Below the pieces are notes generated by a model. It did not search any database. It was not told the DNA's origin and was given only the letters and a program-made list of their open reading frames with translations. A stretch of 64,000 nt of DNA. It comes from Spirometra erinaceieuropaei (lineage: Eukaryota > Platyhelminthes > Cestoda > Diphyllobothriidea > Diphyllobothriidae). Every line of letters starts with the position of its first letter. Positions within the stretch are counted from its first letter, which is position 1. Positions 21,654 through 32,916 of this stretch are shown here, piece by piece. The translations under genes were made by a program, and so were the position numbers. The DNA is taken from assembly GCA_902702965.1 (NCBI GenBank), contig CACRXP010000227.1:580790-644789 (forward strand). The letters are read 5' to 3'.

Positions 21654-22248
21654 CACAGTACGAGGTCGCGCCTGTCCGTGCACCTGGGTCGGCGCGTGTG
21701 CGCATCAGACGCGCGTCGCTCCCATTTGTCGATTTCCCTCTCGGTGATTGGCCACACCTACGCCTTCTGCTGTCTACGCTTCAATCCGCCTGGGTGGTTG
21801 GATCCGCTGGGGGGCGGGGTAGGGAGAACTACAACACACGCATAATCAGCCTCTAGGATGCTCGAAAGTGGACGGCGCGCTAAATTGTGGAATTTGCCCC
21901 CGCTGTCTTACTTACTAATATCGAACTTGTAAGTCTTCCCGCCATTACCGTTAGCTGGCTGTTGGCTAACGCTCTGCCGCGCCGGTGCAGTATAACGCAC
22001 TCGCACATGACTTTTTTGCGACCCTTCCATTTCTAACTCATGGTGGTATTGCACCCAAGGCGATCTAGAGAACATCCCCACGAGATTCTTATGCTTCCCT
22101 ATTCTGCGAAGAACTCGTCTTCCTCTTGAAGCTGACTTCATCCATTAACCTTTTGGCTGAACTGTACTATCTCTGGGCTGACTTACATCCACCAAACGGA
22201 CTCCTGAACGTTGACTTTACTGGTACCTTGGTACATGTGCTAAGGACG
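21654..22248 (+). promoter_or_regulatory. Upstream region of the AHNAK-like gene
   Basis: GC-rich loop sequence just outside the left arm. It has an inverted CCAAT motif (ATTGG, 21747-21751) and a GC-box-like run (GGGGGGCGGGGTAGGG, 21809-21824). A good splice donor (CTT/GTAAGT, about 21929) is followed by a branch-like TTCTAAC (about 22030) and a CCCAAG acceptor ending near 22060, suggesting a small 5' UTR intron. Two short upstream ATG frames lie before the chosen start (22091-22129 and 22235-22243). Motif matches only; no transcription start is shown by the sequence. Confidence 0.35.
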
Positions 22249-25200
22249 ATGGATAGTCACCGAAAGGTCATGACACAGCCCGCCGCGGTTGTGCAAACCG
22301 GACTCAAGTCCTCTGATGATCTCCCCACTTTCGAAACGAAGGGTTCCGGTGAATCTTCTACCTACTCTTCCGTCTTGACCATAGAAGGCAAGGCGGCCGC
22401 GTCCACAAAACTCGCCAAGCATGCTGTGGGCACTCCAGACATCAGCGACACCCCAGAAAAGCGGGTTTCGCGGCTGCAATCGACACACAGTGGCTACTCT
22501 GACTCAGGTATCTTCGAGTCGAGCTCTTTGGCCGCCAAGCACTTACCTCTACCACGCCTTCCAGTTCTGCTGCGTGACATGTACAGTGAGTATGTTGAAG
22601 ATTCCCATTTTTCAGTTTCTACCAGCTATGCTGAAATCCAGACTAGTGATTCCCTAGAAAGCACCCCAGCCCTAACAAAACGCAACACCTTAGAACGCGC
22701 TACTAGCACATCTATGTTCGCCCCTGACCCCCGTAGTCCTTCAGACCCTATTTCTCCCATTACACCGACAAATTCCACACTACAATTAGTCAAAATGGAG
22801 GAGATGGAGGGGGCAGCGTCTGATCGCTCCTCGACATTTGCCATTTCATCTACGCCGTTACTTCGACGCTGTCATATAGCAGGTGAGACGGGAGCTTCGG
22901 CCGCAACCTCAGGTATCTTTGAGGCTGCTGGCAGCGTTCTAACTGAGTCAGACGAACGTCTCGCTGCAGTGCCCGCACGTTCACAAACGCTCCCACAAGC
23001 GACGCACGACGTCAGTCGCTCAGAGTTACGGAGTAAGCCCCCACTGCCGAGAGTCTTTCACAAATCCTCCGGCAGTCTTAAAACCAAGAAACAGCAACCG
23101 AAGAAGACGCATCCGGCGAGGCGCGCTGCTAGCGGTGCCAGTCTGCTCTCACTGTTTGGATTCCGACGGAAAGCGACCTCCCTGCAAAAGCAGCAGCCTA
23201 CCGCCGCCGCCATGCCACAGCCACACCTGACAAAAATAAGCACTTTACCAGTTGAAAAACTGGAGGAAAGACAAGCCCGAGCAATGGGTACGGGCGTTTC
23301 TACCACGCCGGGCTGGTCTGCTTCACTCTACAGTTCCATGTCCGGCGACCTTGGTGAGGCGGTACGCGCTCATGATGACACGGGCGCGACTGCCAATGAG
23401 ATTGACGCTCTGGCCACTCAGAAGACGCATCAGTCCAGCGTCCTACCGCAAGCGAGTCACACAGCGTGCGCAGAGACAACGGACCAATCGATGGGCGCGA
23501 TTGTCTGTGCGCAAGCCGGGTTGGTGCATGCGGCTGCCGATGAGCCTCACGCCGCCTCAGAGAGCGATCAACCGACTTTGCGGCTCAGCACAACCGAAGT
23601 CATTCTGGCAGGTAATGAGGAGATGGAGCCTCGTCAGGCAGACGCAGAAGATGAAGTCATCGGAATTTCGGAGCACAAGTTGCAGCCCTTTTCGTCGCGT
23701 GAGGAGGCCGAGGTGACAGCCGACAATCGGAGCGGAAGTGGATATACCCCCAGCAGACGGCGGAGTAGTGCGTCAGGAGGGGAAATAAGCGCTTCCAACG
23801 ACAGCAGTAGCGACTCAGTGGAGGCCAGTTGGTATCGTCCGCACTTCAGTGCCTCAGATCAGGAGGTTCAAGGCGGCAGAAAAAAGAAGGCCAAGCACAG
23901 AAGATGCACACAAGCAGAAAGAAAAGAAGATAGCAATATAACAGCCAAGGCGAAAGAACTCAACGACGAGGACAGGACAAAGCAACAGACGGTGACCCCA
24001 TCCGGTAAGCCAAATATCTCAATACTTGATGCATCCACAGAGAATCCTCATGAGTTCCCTAGCATAATTGAAAAGCAACTAGCCCAGCAAACACTTGCAG
24101 ACGTACATCAGACAGATAAAAGCACGCCACAAAAATCAGACCACGAAATATCAAGACCACAAGCAGACAGGCAAACAAATGAGCACCTAGAATCATCAAG
24201 AGAGGAAGCAATGCAAGAAAACCCACTAACAACAGCTAAAGAGCAAAACGTAGACAACGCAGGTGACAATCAAAAACAAGCAGCAAAAACCGAAAAAATA
24301 GCACAGGCAGACGATAGCACTAGAGTAAACATTGATGAAAACAATGCAGAGGGTATGACACAAACAGCCAGCGCAGAAGCAGGGCACGATGTTGACGCCG
24401 GCATACTGCCGAAAGTGTCCATAAAGGCGGGTCCGGTGGTTGTCGACGTGCCCACTGTCGATATTCAGGCCTCTGTGCCCGGTGATGTTGAATTGCCTAG
24501 CCTTGATGTGAAGGCAACAGATCTGGACGGAGAGATGAATGTGAAAGCAGGCATCGAGATGCCAGAGGCACGTCTGGACATTGAGCCGCCTGCCGCAGAC
24601 ATGAAGGTGGATGCTGGTGGCAAGTTTGAGCTTCCATCCTTGAAGGTGAAGCTGCCTCATCCTCACCTGAAGCTTGGCGCATCGGGCAAGGCGAAGGCCC
24701 CGAAGGTGGATGTGGAGATGCCACAGGCAGAGGCAGACCTTGATGTGTCGGGCAAAGTTGACGTGCCTTCAACGAAGGTAGTCATAGATGCCGATACGGA
24801 TTTGGATGTGGATGCTGGTGGCAAGTTTGAGCTTCCAACCTTGAAGGTGAAGCTGCCTCATCCTCACCTGAAGCTTGGCGCATCGGGCAAGGCGAAGGCC
24901 CCGAAGGTGGATGTGGAGATGCCTGAGGTGGATGCTGGTTTGGACGTGTCTGGCGGCGTGGAAGTGCCGTCTGCGGGCATTGACGTGAATGCAGACGCTG
25001 ATTTGGACGTGGATGCTGGTGGCAAGATTGGCCTGAAGAAGCCGAAGTCGCCGTCCTTCAAAGTGAAACTACCACATGCGCACTGGAAGATGGGCAAGTC
25101 GGGCAAATTGAAGATACCGCAGGCAGAATTAGAGACGCCACATGTGGATGCTGGTTTGGACGTGTCTGGTGGGGTGGATGTGCCATCGACGGAATTGAAG

Positions 25201-25379
25201 CTAGATGTGGACACTGATATGGACGTGGGCGCAGGCGGCAAGGTTGACGTGCATGGCAAGTCGCCGTCCTTCAAGTTGAAGATGCCTAAATGGCATTTTG
25301 GCAAGTCGGTCAAAGTTGAAGCTCCCAAAGTGACTGCTGAGTTGCCTGAGGTGGATGCTGGTTTGGACGTGTCTGGCGG
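22249..25379 (+). CDS. AHNAK/periaxin-repeat-like giant scaffold protein, 3' truncated
   Basis: Open frame of 1,043 codons with no stop. The frame is open from 22069, but the first ATG is 22249 (A at -3, G at +4), so I start there; residues are counted from it. Residues about 1-260 are Ser/Thr-rich and disordered. About 263-316 hold a PPLP motif followed by a Lys/Arg-rich stretch and SLLSLFGFRRK. About 503-560 are Ser-rich then strongly basic (GGRKKKAKHRR). About 600-690 are a Gln/Lys/Glu-rich linker. From about 723 the chain is built of alternating hydrophobic/polar strands with regular prolines (VDVEMPEVDAGLDVSG, KVKLPHPHLKLG, LKMPKWHFGKS), the signature of AHNAK and periaxin repeats. In other animals such proteins are very large, mostly single-exon, submembrane or cytoskeletal scaffolds; the role here is inferred from that. 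The C-terminal part is missing at the N at 25380. I recognise no enzyme domain. Orthology to vertebrate AHNAK is not established. Confidence 0.85.
24607..25379 (+). repeat. In-frame tandem repeats of the AHNAK-like gene (201-216 bp period)
   Basis: The phrase coding VDAGGK (or VGAGGK) starts at 24607, 24808, 25009 and 25225, giving periods of 201, 201 and 216 bp (67, 67 and 72 codons). Units 1 and 2 are nearly identical in DNA over about 110 bp (FELPSLKVKLPHPHLKLGAS and its successor), pointing to recent unit duplication or conversion. Units 3 and 4 are more diverged and gain a few residues including KSPSF. Such repeats commonly break short-read assemblies, which fits the contig ending here. 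Confidence 0.85.
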
Positions 25380-25380
25380 N
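25380..25380. other. Single-N scaffold join at the palindrome breakpoint
   Basis: One ambiguous base separates the AHNAK-like reading frame from the first base of the right arm. The reading frame stays open across it only by chance: after the N it translates the reverse complement of the gene's own upstream region. This looks like a contig join with a nominal gap, so coding sequence must be ended at 25379. Confidence 0.85.
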
Positions 25381-28309
25381 GCCGCGGATAGACAGACGAG
25401 TCCGCCTCGTCACGTGATGACGAGCATGAAAGAGGGCTACCTGTCTCAGCAGGGCAGGGCAGGGTAGGGCACAAAGCTTTTCCCACAAAGTCAGGCAAAA
25501 TGTTCTCCGCTTACAAGAGCGGCTGGCAAGGCCTTGAATTCGTCTGAAGGTTACGCAGCGTCTGGTGCTTACTGCCTTTAGTTTCGGCCAACATGTCTAA
25601 CAAAGACTGGCTCGGTTACCTGCGTTTCAATGCTAGTGTCTGCAGTCAGTATCAGATCTGCATCGCGAACCACAACATTTAATGTCCTGCAATGTCTGTC
25701 GACTGCCTGAACTAGCGAGTACTTTTTGGTCCGAAATTTCATCTCCCTCGCATTGACCACAGTTTGGAGAAAGGATAATCAGATGACGTCGCAGACGCGT
25801 ATCTCGGTAGCGACCGACCGCGTAATCGATCTGTCTGAAAAGATTAACTTTCAGTTACAGAAGTTGACCCCGATCGACCCTCTGAGGGAGCATTCAAAAT
25901 TTCGGAAACGTTTGCATCGTAAGTTTTTTTCCGCAGACAATTTAATAGTCTGCAAATTACCTGTTATTTTTTTACCCTTTAGCATGGAAAGGATTTTTAT
26001 ATCAAACAGAAAACCTGCCGGCTTAACTTCAGACAAGCCGGACCACAGCGCAAACATTATGAGCATTCTGTTGAATATGGTGTCTCTCTATCTCTCTCTG
26101 GAAGATCTTATTATCTGAAAAAAATGAAGTGCTCACCGAATCGAGGAATTGTTTTGCGGACTTTTGGGAGAGCTTGCCTGGCACTCCATTATTAAAACGC
26201 TTAGTGTACAAATTAACCAGAATTTTGAATAGTCAGTCGAATTAGTTCGCCCTGGCCTGATCTATTTTTTTCTTCTTTCGCTGCCTTGGCCTAGTGGCCG
26301 TCGTTTGTGAGTGTTAGTGGCCTCCTGTGTCGTCACCTCAATTGGGGTTAGTTGCCTTTTGTGTCCCCCTTTTGGGTGAATTAGTTGACGGGCCGCGTTT
26401 GGTCTGTATTCTTATGTTCAATATGATTGGCTCGTCCTGGTCATAGCGTATGCAGTGACGTAGGACTTCCCATGGTCCCCCCGCCACCCCTACTGCCCAG
26501 AATCAGCGCTATCTCAGCAACAGCTCAGTACAAAAGCCCCAACGCCAACTGAAGCTATGAATCAGCCGCGTCAACCCACCTATGCTTGGTGTTAGAAGGG
26601 TGCACTTTAACAGTCAATGCTAAGTAAAAACTGCCATTAAAATCATATCATAGAATATGACATACTTCCTTTGTACCCTATGCCCTCCTAAGACTCCGGG
26701 CATTGCTATGCGACAGAAGGAAAAAGTAGAAAGTTGAGTGTATCAAACGGTAAGAAAATGTCGCTTAAACGGCAGGTGAACATTTTCATTCGCAGAATTT
26801 CCATTTTTGTTGAAATTAAATGATTTTTGCAACAACTGTTGGCGACAAATGTATGTTAGTTCCCCTGTACAAGCTTGATGCATTGAATTGTTTTTTTTTT
26901 GTTATTTGCGTTCGGAGGTCCCGATTTCCCATACTACTCACTAGGCCGGCCAACTAGTCAGCCGTTGTTGCAGTAATTTATGAAAACAGTAATATCTTCT
27001 CCCTGAATAAAGCAGGATAAATGAAACTTATTTCAGGTAATCTTTAATTTCGCGCACTTCTTATGGGCCTGCCGAATCACTAAAAATTTGCTTTGCTTAA
27101 AAACAAACCATCCCCTCTTAAATCAGGAAGATCCGGCCAAAAGTACAGTCAAGACAAAAATGGAAATAATTGGGGAATTTTTCGACATAAGGTAGTTTTT
27201 TTCGTGTAAAATGGTGTTTGAAAATTTCCTATTGCGTCTGTTACAGGTCTGCTTGCTTTAGAAGAATACGCAACGGAAGTCAACTTTTACCGCGAATACA
27301 ACCGTTTGGCCAAAAAGAATGTGCATTAAGAAGAGCCAGTAATGCAGCTCTGCTTAAGAAAACGAGAGTTACACCTGGACCGAGCTGTGGATTTGTGTCT
27401 TTAAATGCAAATTTTAAAGAGGATCTTTAATTAGGACAAAAAATAAGAGGAGAACGATTTTCAGGCCAATTTTATACTTTTAAATTTTGAAGATGGCCTT
27501 TGGCACCTATTTATGCAGTTAAGAAGGAATCGGAAAGTAAAAACACATTATTGGTGAGAAAGTGATACGTAGTTTGCTTTATGGTGAAGTATGTATGACA
27601 AGGCAGTGATAGGTTATTTATTCAGAAGTAAGGATGTATTGTCACTTCACATAATTATAACCAATAGCCAACAGCGTCAAATATCTTTCCACTCCGTGGT
27701 AAGTACATTGCCAAATTACGAAAAAATTAAGAATGTGTCAGCTTTTTAGGAGGCACTTGTGTTTCGTGCGGAGCGACCCAGGTTACATTTTTTAAATTAA
27801 CACAGTCCCATTGCTGTCCAAATTGAAAAGGCGGAACAGAAGCGACAAAGTAAGGCAGAAGAATTTGCAACCTATTGATAATATTATGAAGGCGCGTGGT
27901 TACTGGACTTTTACGCTACAAGACTGAAACCGCGTGCACGAGCACGTACGCACCAATCAGAATCGTCGAGAGCGCTCGCGTATTGATTAGCTAGAAAGGT
28001 GTTGGCAGCGGACTTTCTGAAGACAAACGACCTTACTAAGTGACCTCCAGCTGCTGGACTGGTGCAGCAAATTTTACCTTGAAAGCTTTAGGGCTGGAAA
28101 TGTGATCCTATCGCTCAACACCGTCCCAGGCAAATGAGTGTCCCACTGTCTCTTTTTAAATGTTCAGATTAATGGAACGAGAGACATTCCGTCTCTCACT
28201 GGTTAGCATCCAATTATCCTTATACTTGCTTTCGTGGCGAGATTTGGTTCTGTAGGCCCACATGATTGATACCGTATGGTATGCTTACTAAAATGATATC
28301 AGATAACAT

Positions 28310-29269
28310 ACAGTAGGTGGGCTAACTCATGTAATGTCAACCGTAATTCCGAAATGCGTTTTCGCTTCAAGCAGATTAATTAAGTAGAGTTGTAAAACTA
28401 GTCAGCCTGCAACATAACTCCTTAATATTTCAGTTACCTCAGGATGCCGGCATTCGAACGAGCTTCCTTCCGACTGCATGCAAAAACCACACTCTGTAAA
28501 AAGCGGCTACTTAAATAGCATGAATTTTTCGCATCGATTTTTGATGCCCTTAAAAATTCAATTATATTTCATGGGAAACATACATAAAAATATTCATTCT
28601 TTCGTGCATTCCGTAGAAAATTACGTCTTCTCCCAATTTTATATTCGAAGGAAGGGTATAATTCGGTTTTCAAAAACTTTCCCAATTCCCGAATAATTTT
28701 GAACCCGCTCTACCGCTACACTTGGATTTAGGGTTTAGAACCTACAGGCCGTACTAAGGAGGGCCCATATAGGGTTCATAGAATTTAGCAGTTGATTTGA
28801 TTCATATTGTTAACTTTACAAGCCACATTGGTAAAGGCAGATAAATGACGATTTATGAACGGCCATTTCACGGTTTTTAAAGTCCCACAATTCGAAACTT
28901 ATTTAAATTCGAATTATGTCCCTCCTTCGGGTATAAAATTGGAAGAAGAGGTAATTGTCTACCGAATGAGCAAAAGAATGAATATTTTTATGCATGTTTT
29001 CCATGAAATATAATTGGACATTTAGGGGCATCGAAAATCCATGAGAAAACTGCATGCTACATAAGCAGTCGTTTTTTTTACAGAGTGTAGTTTTTGTATG
29101 CAGCCGGAAGGAAGTTCGTTCGAAAGCCGACATCCTGAGTTAACTAACATATTATAGAAATATGTTGCAGGCTGACTAGTTTTACAACCCTACTCAATTA
29201 ATTTTTTTTCGAAACGTAAACGCATTTCAGAATTTCGGTTGACATTTCATGAGTTAGCCCACCTACTGT
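28310..29269. mobile_element. Fold-back element with ~450-bp inverted arms (family F, intact ends)
   Basis: Ends are ACAGTAGGTGGGCTAACTCA and its reverse complement, flanked on both sides by ACAT (28306-28309 and 29270-29273), a likely 4-bp target duplication. The internal halves are mirror copies (for example GACGCATGCAAAAACCACAC-like against TGTAGTTTTTGTATGCAG). This is the most complete member in the window. Confidence 0.75.
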
Positions 29270-29282
29270 ACATAACTTGGCT

Positions 29283-29655
29283 ACTCTCTGGATTAGGAAG
29301 GGAAAGAAAGCTCAAGCAGAGCTCGAAGTACACTCAAGGAAGGTGGCATGTACACACGCGAGTTCGACCGCCGGTTTCGGCGATGTCCACCGTGTGCTCC
29401 ACAGCAAGGCGGAGCAGGATCAAGAAGATCGGAGGCGGGGGAGGGCATAGGTGAATGGCATGGCCGAGCCCGTACCTTGGTGTTCCACTCCACACCCCAT
29501 GGTCCACACAGAAAATAATGAGGATTTTTCGCCAACAGCAACAACAACATCCCCAACAGGAGTCAAAAGGACGAGGATGATGACTGGCCAGTCATGCCCA
29601 TCACCTGTGTTCCTAGCGGGGACGCAGGCGCATGTACCGGCAGAGGACCAGGTGT
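29283..29655 (-). repeat. Repeat family C (right arm)
   Basis: Reverse-complement partner of 17340-17700. It keeps AACAACAACATCCCCAACAG, which is shortened in the left arm. Confidence 0.7.
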
Positions 29656-29747
29656 CAAGGAACTACCAGCGCATACCAGGCTCCGAGAGCCATGGTTTGC
29701 TGATACTGCCATGATACACGCTTATAAACCTTTTGACCTACTGCACG

Positions 29748-29935
29748 NNNNNNNNNNNNNNNNNNNNNNNNNNNNNNNNNNNNNNNNNNNNNNNNNNNNN
29801 NNNNNNNNNNNNNNNNNNNNNNNNNNNNNNNNNNNNNNNNNNNNNNNNNNNNNNNNNNNNNNNNNNNNNNNNNNNNNNNNNNNNNNNNNNNNNNNNNNNN
29901 NNNNNNNNNNNNNNNNNNNNNNNNNNNNNNNNNNN
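29748..29935. other. Assembly gap (188 N) in right arm
   Basis: The left-arm partner (17225-17259) bridges the same flanks with only 35 bp, including a run of 12 G (17240-17251). The homopolymer probably stopped assembly here, and the true gap may be tens of bases rather than 188. Confidence 0.85.
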
Positions 29936-30774
29936 CTGGATTAAGAGGACGCAGAGGGAACCGCATGCTTATTCGCAGTGCATGGCCACTAACGTGGAAC
30001 GTCTATTTAACCGCTCGCTGGATTGAGATAATAAAGAGGACTCAAACAGGGCTCGAAACACGCACAGGGAAGTGCGTGTGAACTGATACCTGAAGTAACG
30101 GCGGCTAGCGTATAAGCGCTCCTCTCCCCGTGGCACAGTCACTCGCTGGATTAAAATGGTAGCGAAGATGCAAACACGTGTTATTTGTAAAGCCAGAGTA
30201 TTTGCGTCTGCTAAGATTGTTTTAGGAAGCTAACCATATGATATTAATCAGGTGAGGCTGCAGGACCAAACATCGCCGCTTTTTTACTTAAGACCTCGAG
30301 AAAAACGCGGCTTTTGAGATAGTCAAGCGATTTCACGACAGCATAAAGACCATCTCCTACTGCGCCATAATCGACAATGGTCGTCTTTACTAAACTGTGC
30401 TTGTGGGTTAAGTGACGAGTGGATGAGTTTCATTGTCATGAGGGGAAGAGAGTAACATGTGTTTTACGAGTCTTTGCCTAGTACTAAAATAACGTTGAGA
30501 TGGTAGCTAGGGTGGATGTCGATGGTGCCCTTTTTGCACTTAGGTAGGAACAATCACCGTGAATGGGTGGGATCCAGCGGGGCGTCAAATGGGCGGGGCA
30601 GATCCAGGAGTGGAGAAGGTAGCCTGGACCTGGATTTCACCGCTGCTAGACCAACACTCCAAACGCTACGCCCCGCTGTGAACCCCTAAATGCCGCCTGT
30701 TCGGGCGAGCCACTCAGACCTACTTGACTTCAGACTGAATATAGTGAGCTGATGTCACATAGCTTCTGATGTCA

Positions 30775-31255
30775 TGAAGAAGGAGACACGATCGCTGGGA
30801 CAAGAGCCCTATTAGCCTGACGTTTTGGTTTCCTGCTCGAATCCATCATCAGAGACAAAAGCAGACAAGGGTGGTTCATGCATATGAGGCTGCAGTATTT
30901 ATAGGATGCAGTAGCCATGCTACCGCATACCTATGAATATTCACGGCTCCCCTCCCCTTCATCAGGGATCGCTGCACGTGGCGTGATGGCCGACATTCAC
31001 GTCGTTAATTGCTGCAATTTAATCACGTGCGTTGGATGTTGGTGTGATGATTGCTCGACCATCTGACTCGCTGACCATGGTGCTGGGACAAATTTTCGCC
31101 TGTGCGCCCCCCGCGTGGCCAAATAATCCGCCTAGACGAAGTCTCAGCACCGAGTATTGAATGGGAAGATCATTGTACTTGTTAATAGACTGGGGGCCAG
31201 TAAACTATGACTCAAGCAGCTCCCCGCTAAGCGGGTGTCACCTGTTGAATTTCAA
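30775..31255 (-). pseudogene. PLE family A tail and 3' terminal region (right arm partner)
   Basis: Partner of 15888-16375. It keeps CATCCTATAAATACTGCAG (about 30889-30907) and the AATAAAGCTC-equivalent block, but the terminal AATAAA reads AATAGG. The coding tail is broken: GGGAGCTGCTTGAG is followed by TCATAG. The hammerhead-like part is at 30819-30852. Confidence 0.65.
30819..30852 (-). ncRNA. Hammerhead-like motif, decayed copy
   Basis: Minus-strand counterpart of 16298-16331 in the right arm. CTGATGAT and GTC are kept. The GAAAC core reads AAAAC and one stem II pair is lost, so it is probably inactive. Confidence 0.4.
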
Positions 31256-31869
31256 GACTGCTCCCTGGGACTCGTCTCTTCACTTCTATTAGCTTCTGAT
31301 GTTGTAATGCGTTTGTGATATTCGGAGTATTTTTTGCCTTACCAACTGGTTGAAAGACTCGGGCAGCCGCTGGTGCACGGAATATGTGGGCCAAAGTGAA
31401 AGGGACATTGGGCAGCCTATCCTCACAGCACGACCTTAGTGGCCCTGCTCCGGGCGCATGCTGCAGCACTGCGCCCCTCGCGAGTGTCTGCACGCGCGCA
31501 CCAGCGGCGGGCGCGTTTTCGCCCACTCACAGCCATCCAACTGGCCAATCATCTTCAAGGTCGAATCAGACGTGCTCTAGCTTATGGCGCTGCGACGCAT
31601 CCGCCGCCCGCACGATGCCGGACGTACCCTCGTCTGTCTCTCCACCACCTTCCCCATTTATTCTCTACAGAATGCACTATTCTCGCAACTGACTTCCAAC
31701 TCCTTCTCATTCCATTTGGGATTGAGTGTGAAGGTCGTAGAGGCTGGAGTTTCTTTATGGCTTAAGCTGTTGCAAGACTTGACGCGCCCGAATCTGTCAC
31801 GATGGAAGCTTGCCAAGGGATGGGATAACTTCGCCCTCTTGGGAGTATTTTGGAGTGGATATGCCATCT

Positions 31870-32850
31870 CATGGAATGTTGACTGAAATTCTGAAATGAG
31901 TTTTCAATTCCAAGTGATTAATTTTGTAGGGTTGTAGCGCTAATTATCGTATGACATAATGCCAAGATATTGCAGTCCTGTCAGGATGCCGGTTTTCGAA
32001 CGAGCTCTGTATCGACCGCCTGCGTGAGTTACATTCCGCAAACATGACTACTTATGAAGTATGAACTTTTGCCATAGATTTTTGGTACCTCTTATAAATT
32101 TTATATACATTTTAAAGAAAACGGGTACAAAAATTTTCTTTCATTCATTTGGTAGCAGAACACGTCTTCGTACAATTTTATACCTGACGAAGGAGTACCT
32201 CTCGGTTTTAAAAAAGTTTCTAATTATAAGATTATTTAAGACCGTAAAATGTCCAATCGTACCTCAGCATATCAGCACATTCATTAATGGTGCTTGTAAA
32301 GTAAACGACATGATCCATATCAATTACAGAATGTTATGGACTCTATATGTCCTCTCCATAATATCATATAGAAATGTATGATTTTCCTTGCCCGAAAGTG
32401 TAAAGCTTGTAGTCCGGAAACTCCGAATGTTACGCAAACGGCGGGTGGGGTCTAAACTTTTTCAGGAATTGAGGAAGATTTTATAACCGGATGGTACTCT
32501 TTCATCAAATCTAAAACCCGATGAAGGTGTCGTTTGCTACAAAATCAGTAGGAGAAAGGATATTTTTATGAGGTTTCTTTAAAGTATATTTAATTTGTAG
32601 GGGCCTCGAAAATCTACGATAAAACGTCATGTTAAATAAATCGCAATTTTTTTCCGGAAGACAGCTTACACAGCAGACCGATACAGATCTCGTCCGAAAG
32701 CCGGCATCCAGATGTGACTAGAATATCTCGATATTATGCGACATGATACCTTAAATTACAACCTTACTTAAGTAACGCCTTTGAACTGGAAACTCATTTC
32801 TGGATTTTGCTCGACATTTCCTGAGATAGCACATCTACTGCGCTTTGTGG
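31870..32850. mobile_element. Fold-back element, family F subtype 2 (right arm)
   Basis: Reverse-complement partner of 14341-15320 with the same internal inverted-repeat layout. Open frames of about 60-106 codons inside it are not shared between family members. Confidence 0.55.
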
Positions 32851-32916
32851 GGGCCAGGCCGTGGGTGGCACGCGTAAACGGTTTTTGTTGGCCTTGCAAA
32901 CTACCGCACCAGGCCC

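Noticed and set aside
22069..22248. Earlier start of the AHNAK-like protein (TTG at 22126 or open frame from 22069)
   Set aside because: There is no ATG before 22249 in this frame; non-ATG starts are not expected in a eukaryote. An upstream exon joining here cannot be excluded.
25380..25467. Extension of the AHNAK-like protein across the N to a stop at 25465-25467
   Set aside because: The sequence after the N is the reverse complement of 21566-21653, the gene's own upstream region, so this C-terminus is chimeric.
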